From assembly GCA_017963125.1 (NCBI GenBank), contig JAGCUA010000053.1:30608-94607 (forward strand): a stretch of DNA of 64,000 nucleotides, read 5' to 3'. Position 1 is the stretch's first letter. Each line of letters opens with the position of its first letter. The DNA is from a bacterium. GTDB taxonomy: Bacteria; UBP6; UBA1177. The position numbers were made by a program, and so were the translations under genes. Shown in pieces: positions 52,761 to 62,100 of the stretch. Under the pieces are notes generated by a model, which was not told where the DNA came from, made no database searches, and saw only the letters and a list, made by a program, of their open reading frames with translations.

Positions 52761-55607
52761 ATGAAAAAGATGATAAAACTGCTCATCATCCTCTCTCTGC
52801 CGCTTTTTCTTATTCTATCGTGCGGCAGCGGTTCGAAAACGGCTGTTGACGACGATTCGGCTGCGGTTGTACCTGATAGCGACGAAGAAAACAATGAAGA
52901 TGCCGAAGAAACTGATGAAAAGCCTGACGAGAAACCTTCAGGTAATGATGAAGATGGCAACACCGGCACAAAACCCAAACCGGATCCGTGCAAAAACAAA
53001 CCCTGCTATAAACATGGCGGTTACACCGGAACCTGCATTCCCGATGAAGACGGCAAAGGATATTCCTGCAAATGCCTCGAAGACTATGAATGGGACGGCA
53101 GATACTGCACTCCTAAAACCAGAAATGAAGAGTGTTCCGGCTTACCTGAACACGCACACTGGAACATGGTTTCAAGCATCACGCAGAAACAACAGGAGGG
53201 AGAATGGATCCCTTCCGCCGCCGGAGAATACGATCGGGAGTCGTCAGAATCGCTCTGCCGCTTCATCTGTGATGAAAATTACTTCTGGACAGGATCCGAG
53301 TGCGTGAATCCGTGCGATGCCGAACCGTGCAATGATATTACTCATTCTGACGGCGTCTGTTCGTCTGTAGGAGCAGCTCTTTACACCTGCGGTTGCGAGG
53401 AAAGTTACTACTGGTGGGGCGAAAAACTCGGCTGCATAGCTGAAAAACCTGCTTTCGGAAACATCTGCACGGGTCAGAACGAGTGTTACGACGATCTGAA
53501 CGAAATAGAGTGCCCGATGGAACCAGGCTCAGGCTTTTTCGGCCAGGATGCACAATACGCAAAGCTCGGGACATGCTCGCCCATTGACATAACTCCCGGT
53601 TCATCAAATCCGGAAGAACCTGTTCTGCTGAGCCGCAACACAGGACTTATGTGGCAAAGAAAAATAACAATGGAAGGCTACACTTTGGAAAATGCCCTGA
53701 GACACTGCGAAAAACTGACCTATGCAGGATATGACGACTGGCGCCTTCCATCGGCTCAGGAATTGGCTACGATCATTGTCAGCAGCAAGTATATGGTCGA
53801 ATACAACCTGACTTTCTTCAACTTCTTTCCCGCTTTCATACAGGAATCAGACCACATCATGTTCTGGACATCCGCTTCAGACCTCGATTCTCCCGACAAC
53901 GGGCAGCTTATGAATTTTTACGACAACAGAATAGGTTTCAACTCGAAAACGGAAATCGGAACGGCTGTATGCGTCAGAGGTGAAAAACTGCCGGGATCAC
54001 TGTTTGAGACATCGGAAATAAACGGAGACGAAGTCGTTACAGATCAGGCGACAGGACTCATGTGGCAGAAGGATCCCGGCACCGAATCGTCATGGAAACA
54101 GGCACTGAACTACTGCGAGAACCTTGTTTATGCAGGACTGAGCGACTGGCGGCTGCCGAACAGGAACGAACTTCTTTCGCTTGTCAGTTACAGCAAAACT
54201 CTGCCGGCATCTGATTTCCCGGGCATCTCCGAAAACTCCTACCCTGCTTTTTCCTCGACAAGCTATTTTCACGGAACAAGTTCAAGCGGGATCATCGAAA
54301 GCAGCGATTCTTCAGACTCACTCTCACTTTACAACGGAAAAATGGAACCCGGGACAAAATCCGACAAAGCTGTCTTTACACCAGGAAGCGTTTTCTGCGT
54401 GAGATCGGAAATATGCCCCGACGGTCAGTTCCTGCACGGTCCGGAGTGTCTTCCCGACCCGTGTATTTCCGCCTCATGCGAAGTTGCCGGTTCTACCGGT
54501 GTCTGCATTCCCAAAAGTGAATCGGCTTATGAATGTCAGTGTCTTGAAGGGGCTTTCTGGAACGGAAGTAAATGCGTAAACCCGTGCAAAACCGATCCGT
54601 GCTCAAAAATCGCGAACTCTGACGGAGTCTGCACTCCGGTAAATCCAAGCCTCTATTACTGCGGCTGCACGGAAGGATATACCTGGGCAAACGGCAAGTG
54701 CGGCACTTTCGCGACAGAGGTAAAAACCTTAGGCAGCATCTGTACCGGTCAGGATATCTGCTACGACAACGAAAAAGAGCTTCAGTGCACTGGAGTAGTC
54801 ACCATGCCTTTCCCGGGACAGGACGCCTTTCATGCAAGGATCCACAAATGCGCAAAGCAGAATTTCTCGACCGAAACAGCCGCCGGCCAGACGATCGTTA
54901 CAGACAACAACACGAAGTTGGAATGGCAGCAGGAATACCCGCAGAAGGCCGTTACCTGGAACGAAGCCTATGCCTACTGCGATTCGCTCGAATACGGCGA
55001 AAAAAACGACTGGCGCCTTCCGGCACCGCAGGAAATAATGACAATCGTCGATTACGGCAAATCGCACCCTGCTATAAACACATCACATTTTACTGGGATT
55101 CCGGACTCACCCTCCGACAGCCGCCTTTTCTGGACAGACAACACTCTTGTCCTGGATTCCGACAAAGGCTACACCTTCTCCTACGCATCGAAGGATGATC
55201 TCTATTTCGTCATGTGTGTCCGCGGCGAAACGCTTCCGACAGCAAAACTTAAAGTTTCAACTGTAGAAGATGAAAAAATCGCCGTAGATCAGACAACGGG
55301 ACTAATGTGGACTCTCGGAAATATCCTGACAGACAAATGGATGGAAGCCCTTTCCTACTGCATGAAACTGAACTACGCCGGTTATTCGAACTGGAGAGTG
55401 CCGAACAAAAACGAACTCGCCTCGCTTATAGGTTTAGACAATACCCTCCCGCTGGAATTTTCCGATATAGGATCGGTTTTCTGGTCTTCCACCACATATC
55501 CATATCAAGTAACTGACGCCGTCATCCTGAATTTGAACGGCGAATTCGGTCACACAGATAAAATCAACAATTTTTATCCCGTCATCTGTGTCGGAAATGT
55601 TGACTAA
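52761..55607 (+). CDS. Lcl/DUF1566-repeat lipoprotein, array member 4
   Basis: 948 residues. Lipobox LILSC (Cys about 21), GSGSKTAVDDDSAAVVPDSDEE and an acidic linker, an EGF-like run, then four DUF1566 modules (DDWRLPSAQEL, SDWRLPNRNEL, NDWRLPAPQEI, SNWRVPNKNEL) with a Cys-rich insert in the middle. The plan and many sentences of sequence match array member 2 (for example GNICTG...QDAQYA in both), so the two are paralogues that diverged before the recent cassette copying. Start: ATG at 52761 with GGGGAAC; upstream in-frame codons have no site. Last gene of the array. Confidence 0.83.
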   Translation: MKKMIKLLIILSLPLFLILSCGSGSKTAVDDDSAAVVPDSDEENNEDAEETDEKPDEKPSGNDEDGNTGTKPKPDPCKNKPCYKHGGYTGTCIPDEDGKGYSCKCLEDYEWDGRYCTPKTRNEECSGLPEHAHWNMVSSITQKQQEGEWIPSAAGEYDRESSESLCRFICDENYFWTGSECVNPCDAEPCNDITHSDGVCSSVGAALYTCGCEESYYWWGEKLGCIAEKPAFGNICTGQNECYDDLNEIECPMEPGSGFFGQDAQYAKLGTCSPIDITPGSSNPEEPVLLSRNTGLMWQRKITMEGYTLENALRHCEKLTYAGYDDWRLPSAQELATIIVSSKYMVEYNLTFFNFFPAFIQESDHIMFWTSASDLDSPDNGQLMNFYDNRIGFNSKTEIGTAVCVRGEKLPGSLFETSEINGDEVVTDQATGLMWQKDPGTESSWKQALNYCENLVYAGLSDWRLPNRNELLSLVSYSKTLPASDFPGISENSYPAFSSTSYFHGTSSSGIIESSDSSDSLSLYNGKMEPGTKSDKAVFTPGSVFCVRSEICPDGQFLHGPECLPDPCISASCEVAGSTGVCIPKSESAYECQCLEGAFWNGSKCVNPCKTDPCSKIANSDGVCTPVNPSLYYCGCTEGYTWANGKCGTFATEVKTLGSICTGQDICYDNEKELQCTGVVTMPFPGQDAFHARIHKCAKQNFSTETAAGQTIVTDNNTKLEWQQEYPQKAVTWNEAYAYCDSLEYGEKNDWRLPAPQEIMTIVDYGKSHPAINTSHFTGIPDSPSDSRLFWTDNTLVLDSDKGYTFSYASKDDLYFVMCVRGETLPTAKLKVSTVEDEKIAVDQTTGLMWTLGNILTDKWMEALSYCMKLNYAGYSNWRVPNKNELASLIGLDNTLPLEFSDIGSVFWSSTTYPYQVTDAVILNLNGEFGHTDKINNFYPVICVGNVD

Positions 55608-55651
55608 ATATCCGGGAATTTCAGCGTTTATTCCTTATGGGGGTCTCATAC

Positions 55652-55951
55652 TCAAAACAAAGGGATTTTTACAATTCCCAGTTCAATCAGCACTTCAAGA
55701 ATGAGTACAGACAACAAGTAGAGACCGAAAGCAATAAAAATGTGGGCGACTGCTTTTTTAGCAATTTTCCATCTGCATTCTTCCAGCTCATCTACAAACA
55801 TTGTCGGAACAAAAAAGAGTTCAATAACAAAGAAAAATATCCAGACAGCAATATACTCTATAAAAAGTAACAGAATTGGAAAAAGGACAGCCAAAATCCT
55901 GATAGTTCTTAAATATATTTTGAAATAACGGTCTTTATCGATCCTCATCAC
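55652..55951 (-). CDS. Small membrane protein
   Basis: 99 residues with three hydrophobic segments (about 15-40, 42-50 and 70-92). A charged middle reads DELEECRWKIAKKA. Overlaps the upstream gene by four bases (ATGA). No family recognised. Its place at the end of the tail-immunity stack suggests that it is a partner of the previous gene. Confidence 0.6.
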   Translation of the reverse strand: MMRIDKDRYFKIYLRTIRILAVLFPILLLFIEYIAVWIFFFVIELFFVPTMFVDELEECRWKIAKKAVAHIFIAFGLYLLSVLILEVLIELGIVKIPLF

Positions 55952-56277
55952 CGTGTCCCCGCTGCCGGAAGAATAAAAAGCAGTGAAATTAACAACAAAG
56001 CAATATGAAAGCTTATGAACAGATAGAAGTTCATTACAAATTTTTTAAGATTCTCGACAAAAAACGACATAATAAACAAAATAACAAAGCACCCGAACAG
56101 AATAAGCTGCGGGAAAAGCAGTAATTTTAGAAAGTTGTCGTCTATTACACGATGATAGATTGAACTGCTTCCTGCCACTGCATTAAACCAGATCAGCGCG
56201 AATGAAAAGAGATAAACTATTTCACCAAAAACATAAAAAGGGTAAGCGATCCATTTTTTTATTGTTTTTGTTTCCAC
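55948..56277 (-). CDS. Small membrane protein behind a decayed tail
   Basis: 109 residues with three hydrophobic segments. Chosen start: GTG at 56277, seven bases after GGAGG; an upstream TTG at 56325 in the same frame would add KSGNPFSSAGG, which I read as out-of-frame tail DNA. No family recognised. The DNA just upstream (56279-56303) matches the 3' end of the tail gene at 57682-57912, including the ribosome site, so this gene occupies the same relative position as the putative immunity genes. Confidence 0.55.
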   Translation of the reverse strand: METKTIKKWIAYPFYVFGEIVYLFSFALIWFNAVAGSSSIYHRVIDDNFLKLLLFPQLILFGCFVILFIMSFFVENLKKFVMNFYLFISFHIALLLISLLFILPAAGTR

Positions 56278-56278
56278 A

Positions 56279-56303
56279 GATCGACCTCCGGCTGAACTAA
56301 ACG
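56279..56303 (-). pseudogene. Decayed RHS tail end
   Basis: On the minus strand GTTTAGTTCAGCCGGAGGTC matches GTTTATTCAGCCGGAGGTT at the end of the tail gene 57682-57912, with one inserted base and two substitutions. In one frame it still reads VQPEVD. The rest of the tail is gone. Confidence 0.5.
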
Positions 56304-56435
56304 GATTGCCGCTTTTCAAAAACAAACGCGAAATCTTACAAAAGCAGTGTTTTAAATCAAGTGTCCGTTGTTTGGAAAATTACAATCCTTTGATTGAAAA
56401 TCTGTTGAGAATTCAAGATGTTGCGTTGTAGATTC

Positions 56436-56951
56436 TTATTGCTCCGTTTGGTCTCTGCCTGTCAAATCAATTATTTGCGGTCTGTGCATTCTTTCTTCAA
56501 TAAAGTTCTTGATGTAAAGCAGATCTTCTTTTTTTCCTTCCATGTAAAACTGAAATGCTTCATTTGATCTGCTTTCATCTTTAGGTTTTACATTGTAATT
56601 GACAACTAAGAGATCTGTTTGAAAGATATTTTTCATTTTGGCAAAATTTATATCCTTCAGCTCTATTTCATCAGGGATAGATTCGCCTAACCCCATCACT
56701 AAACCGGTTGTAAATGCAATATGATCATTAAACAGGAAAACATTATATACAGGAAAATTATAAAGACCCAAAAGAGCTGATTTTACATCACTGTCGTTTT
56801 TAGCGGCAGAAATTCCGCATTCAAATTCACGAAGATATTTTTTTCCTGATAAAACTTTGTTTATATCTCTTTTTCTTTTTCTGGCACTCATAATTCCGAC
56901 CATAATTGTAACAACTATGGTCGGAACCATTACTAAAATTTCGCGCAGCAT
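56436..56951 (-). CDS. Membrane-anchored small protein, putative immunity, copy 1
   Basis: 171 residues. One N-terminal membrane segment (about 5-22), then a soluble domain with CGISAAKNDSDVKSALLGLY, FLFNDHIAFTTGL and a C-terminal block EDLLYIKNFIEERM that is almost the same in the paralogue at 57185-57688. No family recognised. AGGAGT lies ahead of the ATG. It follows an RHS-tail gene by 30 bases, the position in which immunity genes stand in polymorphic-toxin loci. Putative immunity role is by context only. Confidence 0.65.
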   Translation of the reverse strand: MLREILVMVPTIVVTIMVGIMSARKRKRDINKVLSGKKYLREFECGISAAKNDSDVKSALLGLYNFPVYNVFLFNDHIAFTTGLVMGLGESIPDEIELKDINFAKMKNIFQTDLLVVNYNVKPKDESRSNEAFQFYMEGKKEDLLYIKNFIEERMHRPQIIDLTGRDQTEQ

Positions 56952-56981
56952 TTTTAACTCCTACTAATATATTACGTTACT

Positions 56982-57185
56982 TTAATTGTAATACGGGTCA
57001 ACATTTGTTTGCGGAAACCCAGACTGTTGCCACTTCTCATAAGTAGTTAAATCATAGCCATATTCTGCATTTGTTGGAACAAACGGATTCCGATAAATCA
57101 TGGGTTTGCCAGAACCATCGTTCCCATCAAAGAAGATTACTTTCAATGGGTCTTTGTTCTTATAATAGGGATTTTTGTAAATCAT
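56982..57185 (-). CDS. Free-standing RHS tail, copy 2
   Basis: 67 residues. From NPYY through KDPLK, GNDGSGKPMIYRNPF, EYGYD, TTYEKWQQSGF to NVDPY it matches the last part of the RHS protein at 59133, without any toxin domain. Its ATG overlaps the previous stop (TAATG), so it could be translated by coupling, or the frame may be just a surviving end of an older toxin gene. It is followed by the putative immunity gene at 56436-56951. Confidence 0.7.
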   Translation of the reverse strand: MIYKNPYYKNKDPLKVIFFDGNDGSGKPMIYRNPFVPTNAEYGYDLTTYEKWQQSGFPQTNVDPYYN

Positions 57186-57688
57186 TATGGCTCCATTGGG
57201 TCTCCGTCCGTTAAATCAATTATTTTAGGCTTGTTCATCCTTTCTTCAATAAAATTCTTAATATAAAGCAGATCTTCTGTTTTGCCTTTAACATAAATTT
57301 GAGTTTGTTTATATCCCTTTATATCATTAAGTTTATCAGTATAATTAACAAGTAGAAGATTTTTTCCCAGAAGTTTTTCCATTTTAACAAAATGAATGTC
57401 TTCCAACATTATTTCCGGAGCATTTTTTGTAGTGTAATCCATTGCAAGAACAAGACTGTCTGCAAATAAAAAAATGGTGCACAAATCACCAAAATTGCGC
57501 GCAATAACTAACCTTGCTACAACTTTATCATCACCGGCAATAAGTTCACAATCAATTTTTTTAATCCAACCTTTTCTTGCCTCAAGTTCTTTAACATGTT
57601 TTTCAATTCTTGTATTAACAATGAATTCAACAATGAATACCACGAATAAAAATACAAGCCAAAATATTATTATGCAAATACTTACCAT
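57185..57688 (-). CDS. Membrane-anchored small protein, putative immunity, copy 2
   Basis: 167 residues. A long N-terminal membrane segment (about 3-25), then a domain paralogous to the protein at 56436-56951, clearest in the C-terminus: LLLVNYTDK and EDLLYIKNFIEERMNKPKII. The N-terminal half has diverged, as expected if each copy fits a different partner toxin. Its ATG at 57688 lies inside the last codons of the preceding tail gene (seven-base overlap), and its ribosome site GGAGG is formed by the tail's Pro-Glu-Val codons. No family recognised. Confidence 0.65.
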   Translation of the reverse strand: MVSICIIIFWLVFLFVVFIVEFIVNTRIEKHVKELEARKGWIKKIDCELIAGDDKVVARLVIARNFGDLCTIFLFADSLVLAMDYTTKNAPEIMLEDIHFVKMEKLLGKNLLLVNYTDKLNDIKGYKQTQIYVKGKTEDLLYIKNFIEERMNKPKIIDLTDGDPMEP

Positions 57689-57912
57689 GATGGGTCAACC
57701 TCCGGCTGAATAAACCCGCTTTGCTGCCATTTTTCATAAGTTGTGGAGTCATAACCGTAACTTGCTCCAGGAACAAATGGATTCCGATAAATCATCGGTC
57801 TTCCTGATCCATCATTACCCTCAAAGAAAATAGTTTTCAACGGATCCTTACTCACATAATACGGATTACGATAAATCTTAATTGTACCATTTGGTCCAGT
57901 GCTGTTTACCAA
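57682..57912 (-). CDS. Free-standing RHS tail, copy 1
   Basis: 76 residues, starting TTG inside the stop of the WG-repeat gene. The chain matches the RHS end: IYRNPYY, KDPLKTIFF, GSGRPMIYRNPFVPG, YGYDSTTYEKWQQSGFIQP, then EVDPSW. No toxin part precedes it. The first ~12 residues have no counterpart. Either a coupled short protein or, more likely, a leftover 3' end. It provides the ribosome site and part of the start of the next gene. Confidence 0.68.
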   Translation of the reverse strand: MVNSTGPNGTIKIYRNPYYVSKDPLKTIFFEGNDGSGRPMIYRNPFVPGASYGYDSTTYEKWQQSGFIQPEVDPSW

Positions 57913-59123
57913 AATCCGAAATCTCCTCTTCTTCCACAGGCATAAATATCTTTCCAGTCAACTCTTCTCAAATCTTTTCCGTTAAGAACAGGTGTTCCTG
58001 TTTTGTCAATAAGAAAACTATGTCCGTTTTTTTCGACATGCGCAAAACCGTCAACAAAACTGCATACATTGTAAAAATCTGCAGATTCGATTTTTTTAAT
58101 TGCTTCTTGATCCGTAAGTCCGTACTTGCCGTTTCCATTATAGACTGAAACATCTTTGTTTGAAGGTGTTTCTTTATCTCTTGTTTCCTTAATTTTGACA
58201 TAGTTTTTGTCTTTTGTGACCTCATTGAGGTTATCAAAATTTGCCGGAACCACAATGTTGCCTTCAGTATCTATCGCACCGTATTTATCGTTCTTTTTGA
58301 ATAGTATCAGTGGTCCGGAAACCGGAGTAAAAACCTTGTCAGCATCGCTTTCGCGCAATATGATTTCTCCGTTTTTTACAAGCGGAGGAAAACTAAAAAA
58401 TCTCAAAGAGATTACATTTTCTCCAATATGAAATGGAAAAACATGGCTTTTTGAAACATAAATAGTTTTCCACTTTTTATTTATGACATGGTTTTCATCA
58501 CCATTTTTTACGACGGTGACTCCGTATCGGAAAGGTTCTCCTGAATCAAAAACAAAACCTGTCGGCGAAACACCGTTTTTATCGACAAATCCAGCTTTCC
58601 CGTTTTTGGAAACGACCGCGTATTCTTCTGAAAAATTGGAAGCTTCATCAAATTCAAAAGGTATTTTCACCTCGCCTGATCTGGAAATATAGCCCCATTT
58701 CCCCTCTTTTTTGACTGGCGCAAAGCCTTCGGAAAAGTTTCCGGCATCTTCATACTCTAAAGGGATGACGATTTTTCCGCTTCTGTCGATAAATCCCCAC
58801 TTCTTGTCTTTTGATTTAACGGATGAAAGATCTTCCTTGAACTCGTTTATATGCAGATATTCGCCCGGCAGAATCTTTCCCTTTTCCGTAACGATCACCG
58901 AATACCCGTTTTTCATAGCACGCATCAACCCGTCCTGCATAGTGAAAACTTTGTCGAATATCGGGGGAAAAGCCTCGCTGAAATCATCAAATAAAAGGGA
59001 TTCTTTTCCATTGTCGTGGCTGAGGACAAACATCACTTTTTTGTTTGCCTTCGATGCCTCATCCATGTAAACGCATAAAAGAGCCAAAAGTGATAAAGTT
59101 ATTAAAATTATTAGGTTTCTCAT
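57906..59123 (-). CDS. WG-repeat protein in the RHS immunity position
   Basis: 405 residues. An N-terminal hydrophobic segment MRNLIILITLSLLALLCVY (signal or anchor) is followed by WG (beta-propeller-like) repeats of form KWGFIDRSGKIVIPLEYEDA, KWGYISRSGEVKIPFEFDEA, then AGFVDKNG and KYGAIDTEGNIVVPANFDNL and KYGLTDQEA. WG repeats are surface-binding modules of unknown general function. The ATG at 59123 has AGGAGAT nine bases ahead and lies nine bases after the RHS stop, so the gene is cotranscribed with the toxin and could neutralise it. That role is inferred from position alone. Confidence 0.8.
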   Translation of the reverse strand: MRNLIILITLSLLALLCVYMDEASKANKKVMFVLSHDNGKESLLFDDFSEAFPPIFDKVFTMQDGLMRAMKNGYSVIVTEKGKILPGEYLHINEFKEDLSSVKSKDKKWGFIDRSGKIVIPLEYEDAGNFSEGFAPVKKEGKWGYISRSGEVKIPFEFDEASNFSEEYAVVSKNGKAGFVDKNGVSPTGFVFDSGEPFRYGVTVVKNGDENHVINKKWKTIYVSKSHVFPFHIGENVISLRFFSFPPLVKNGEIILRESDADKVFTPVSGPLILFKKNDKYGAIDTEGNIVVPANFDNLNEVTKDKNYVKIKETRDKETPSNKDVSVYNGNGKYGLTDQEAIKKIESADFYNVCSFVDGFAHVEKNGHSFLIDKTGTPVLNGKDLRRVDWKDIYACGRRGDFGFW

Positions 59124-59132
59124 TCTAATCTC

Positions 59133-62100
59133 CTAATACCAGTATGGATCGACATTAGTTTGAATAAAACCACCCTGTTGCAAATTTGAATACGGGTCTA
59201 CATTTGGCTGGATAAAACCAGACTGCTGCCATTTTTCATGAGTCGTTGAATCATATCCATATTCAGCCCCTGGTGCGAAATAATTTCTGACAAAACCGTT
59301 AGTTCCATCTGCGTTTTTAGTTCCCCAAAAAAGTTCTTTTAAAGGATCTTTTTCCCTGTAATAAGGATTTAAAATAAAAACTTTTCTGCCGTTGTCTTCA
59401 TATTTTATGACTGCTCCTTCTTCTTCCATAATTTCAAAGAAACTCTTCTTTTCATGCATTTCAAGAATTTTTTTGATAAACTGATTTGCAAAATATGACT
59501 GGCTTTTATCTTCTGGAGAATCTGGAACTACAGAGTATCCTTCACCATTAGTAGTTTTTTCAGCTTCTTCTTTTTCTTTATTTTCTATTTCTTTTTTTAT
59601 TTCCTCGGCAAATTCCCTGTTTGAAGTTTCGACTTCTGGATCTGGAGCGGCATTTTTTTTCATTCCCTCTCCTTCGCCACTAACATGTCCGAATTCATGT
59701 CCAAGACCTCCTTCTATACTCACTTCTCCGTACGAAGGATATGCTTTACCAGATTTCGCAAATTCAGTATTAATGTAAATTTTAAAAGAGTTTGATTTTA
59801 AATCATATTCAACAAATGCGTCCCCATATTCTTTCTTTTCTTCCTCGCTAAAATCTTTAACAATGACAAAAACATCAGTATCCAAATTGTTTGTTACAGA
59901 ATAGATGTTGGAAAAAGTTTCCGAGTTGTTTAAGCCATTTTGAATAGCATCATTTATCAAACCAGAATCTGAATATATTTCCAACCCCGTCGGATCACTC
60001 GCTTCAATAACCATGCCTGCGACATAAGCGAAACCGTTGCCTAAGTTGTTGGTGTCACCCCAGATGCCTATTGGATCCTGGTTGATAAAGCGGTGCATAT
60101 CAATGTGGTAATATCTGTTGCGCATCCAATAGAGATTGGTTTCGGGTTCATAGAGTGAGCCGCCCCAGAGGAAATTGTGCAGGTTCGTTGCGTAGCAGGT
60201 CTGGTTGTTGCAGTTTTTCGGCAAGAATTGGGCATCAAGGATCTCAAAATCGCCGTAAACTCTGTATCTGTAACGCTCCAGAACATTGCCGTTTGCATCG
60301 GTGAGGGCTGTTACATTTCCGCGTTCGTCGGTGAGGAAATAATAAAGCGTTGAGGTGTTGTTTGCGGTGACTTCGATTGCGATATGTCTGTCTGTGCCGG
60401 AATCGATGATGTTTGTGTAATTTCCTGAATTTGTTGAGATTTCAACGATATCCCAGTCATCATAGGAATATCTTTCAGTCGTGCTGCCGACGGTTTTTGT
60501 TATGCGGCGGTTGAATGCGTCGTAAGTATAAGTTGCAATTGTTTGATTACTGCCGTCCTTGACTTCGATGAGGCGGTTCAAATCGTCATAAATGTAGCTT
60601 CTGTCGTTGGTTGTTCCGCTTCTGTCCTCGGAAATCATGTTGTTTCGTTCGTCGTATTCGTATTCGACTGCTGTGTTTCCGCCGACTTTTTTGTCACGCA
60701 GTCTGTTGAGTTTGTCCACTCCCCATTCATAGGTTACGCCGTTTTCGGTGCTCTGCTCGATGTTGTGAACGCCGTCAGCAAAGAAGCTGTCGGTTCGTGC
60801 AGCTGCGTTGTTCGCAAAATCGTATTTGACTTCTTTCAGCCGGTAGTATGAATCGTAAGTGTATTTATCGGAAGTGTTCTTTATGCCGTCCGCTTTTTCG
60901 ATAAGGTGCCAGCCGCGTGAATAGTTGTAGCTCATGTCATAAACATCGGCGTTTGCGTTGCTTACTGTGTGATTGTCAAGCATGTTCCAACTGTTGTAGC
61001 TGAATGTCTCGATCAGGTTCTGACCTTTCGTGACTGCTGTCAGAACTCCGTCTGCGCGGCTGTAGGATGCGATTTCTGAATTATTGTATTCTATTGAATC
61101 AAGGTCATTCCCTGTCGCTGTCTTGCGGACTGTCTTGCCGTCAGGATAGGTGAACTGATAGGTTTTTGCATCGGTCATCCTGCGTGAAACGGTCTTTGTG
61201 ACATTGCCGGACGAAACTGTTTCGGAATAGGAATTTCCAAAAGAGTCGTAAAGCCTTGTCACACTTGTCGCTGCGGCATTGCCGACTGTGTCTGTCGCCG
61301 TTTCAAGCAGGTTTCTGTTGTTGTAGGTGAATGTCTGCGTTACGGGAACAGAACCGTTTGATGTTTTGCCCGTGATCCTGCCGTAATCGTCACGGGTGAA
61401 AGCAACTTCCATTAAGTAATTACCTTCTTGATATGCAACAGTTAATTCATCGCCTTTGTCATCGTAGGTGTAAGTGTATGTCTGAGTGCTGCTGTCTGAA
61501 TCCTGATACCCTGTATCGTTGTCTGTAGGTGCCGGAGTGATCTGAATGCTTTCGAGTTTGTTGCGGCGGTGGCTTGATGCTGCGTTGGTGTCGTAATAGT
61601 TATACTCCGTAACACCGGAACGGTCGTTAATCCTCGATGTGATGCGCCCGAAAATGTCATACTCAAAGTTCGTCGTGATCTGTCCGCTATTCAGCCACGG
61701 ATTAAGATCGATAGAACCCAAACCTTTGCCGTTACGGGTCATAACATAAACAGTTTTTTCGAGATCGCCAAAAGCGTTGTAGGTGTAATATTTCTGGTTG
61801 CCGACTTCAACATGCCAAAGACCAAGGTCTCCAAAGTTGCGCGGATCGCTATCTGACTCTTCGTCCGCTTCCCAGATGACCTGACCGCCTGTGTTATAGA
61901 ATTTGACACGGTAGCGCGATGAATTTGCCGGATCTGTAGTTTTCACGGAGGTTACACGACCGAAAGTGTCAAAACCGTAGTCTTCAGTTATTGTCTTGGA
62001 GTTTTTAGTTGTTGCTGTGCGGAAAAGCCTGCCTGTTACGCTGTCGTAGGAGTTTTCGGAAGAGGATGTTTCAACCCAGTTTGAATCGATGTATTCTTCA

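Noticed and set aside
52139..52999. A 286-codon open frame on the - strand
   Set aside because: Opposite two well-supported lipoprotein genes; its Ser/Val-rich product is the usual mirror of acidic linkers.
56278..56325. Upstream TTG start for the 109-aa membrane protein
   Set aside because: The extra 16 residues come from DNA that matches the RHS tail end in another frame, and the GTG at 56277 has a good ribosome site.
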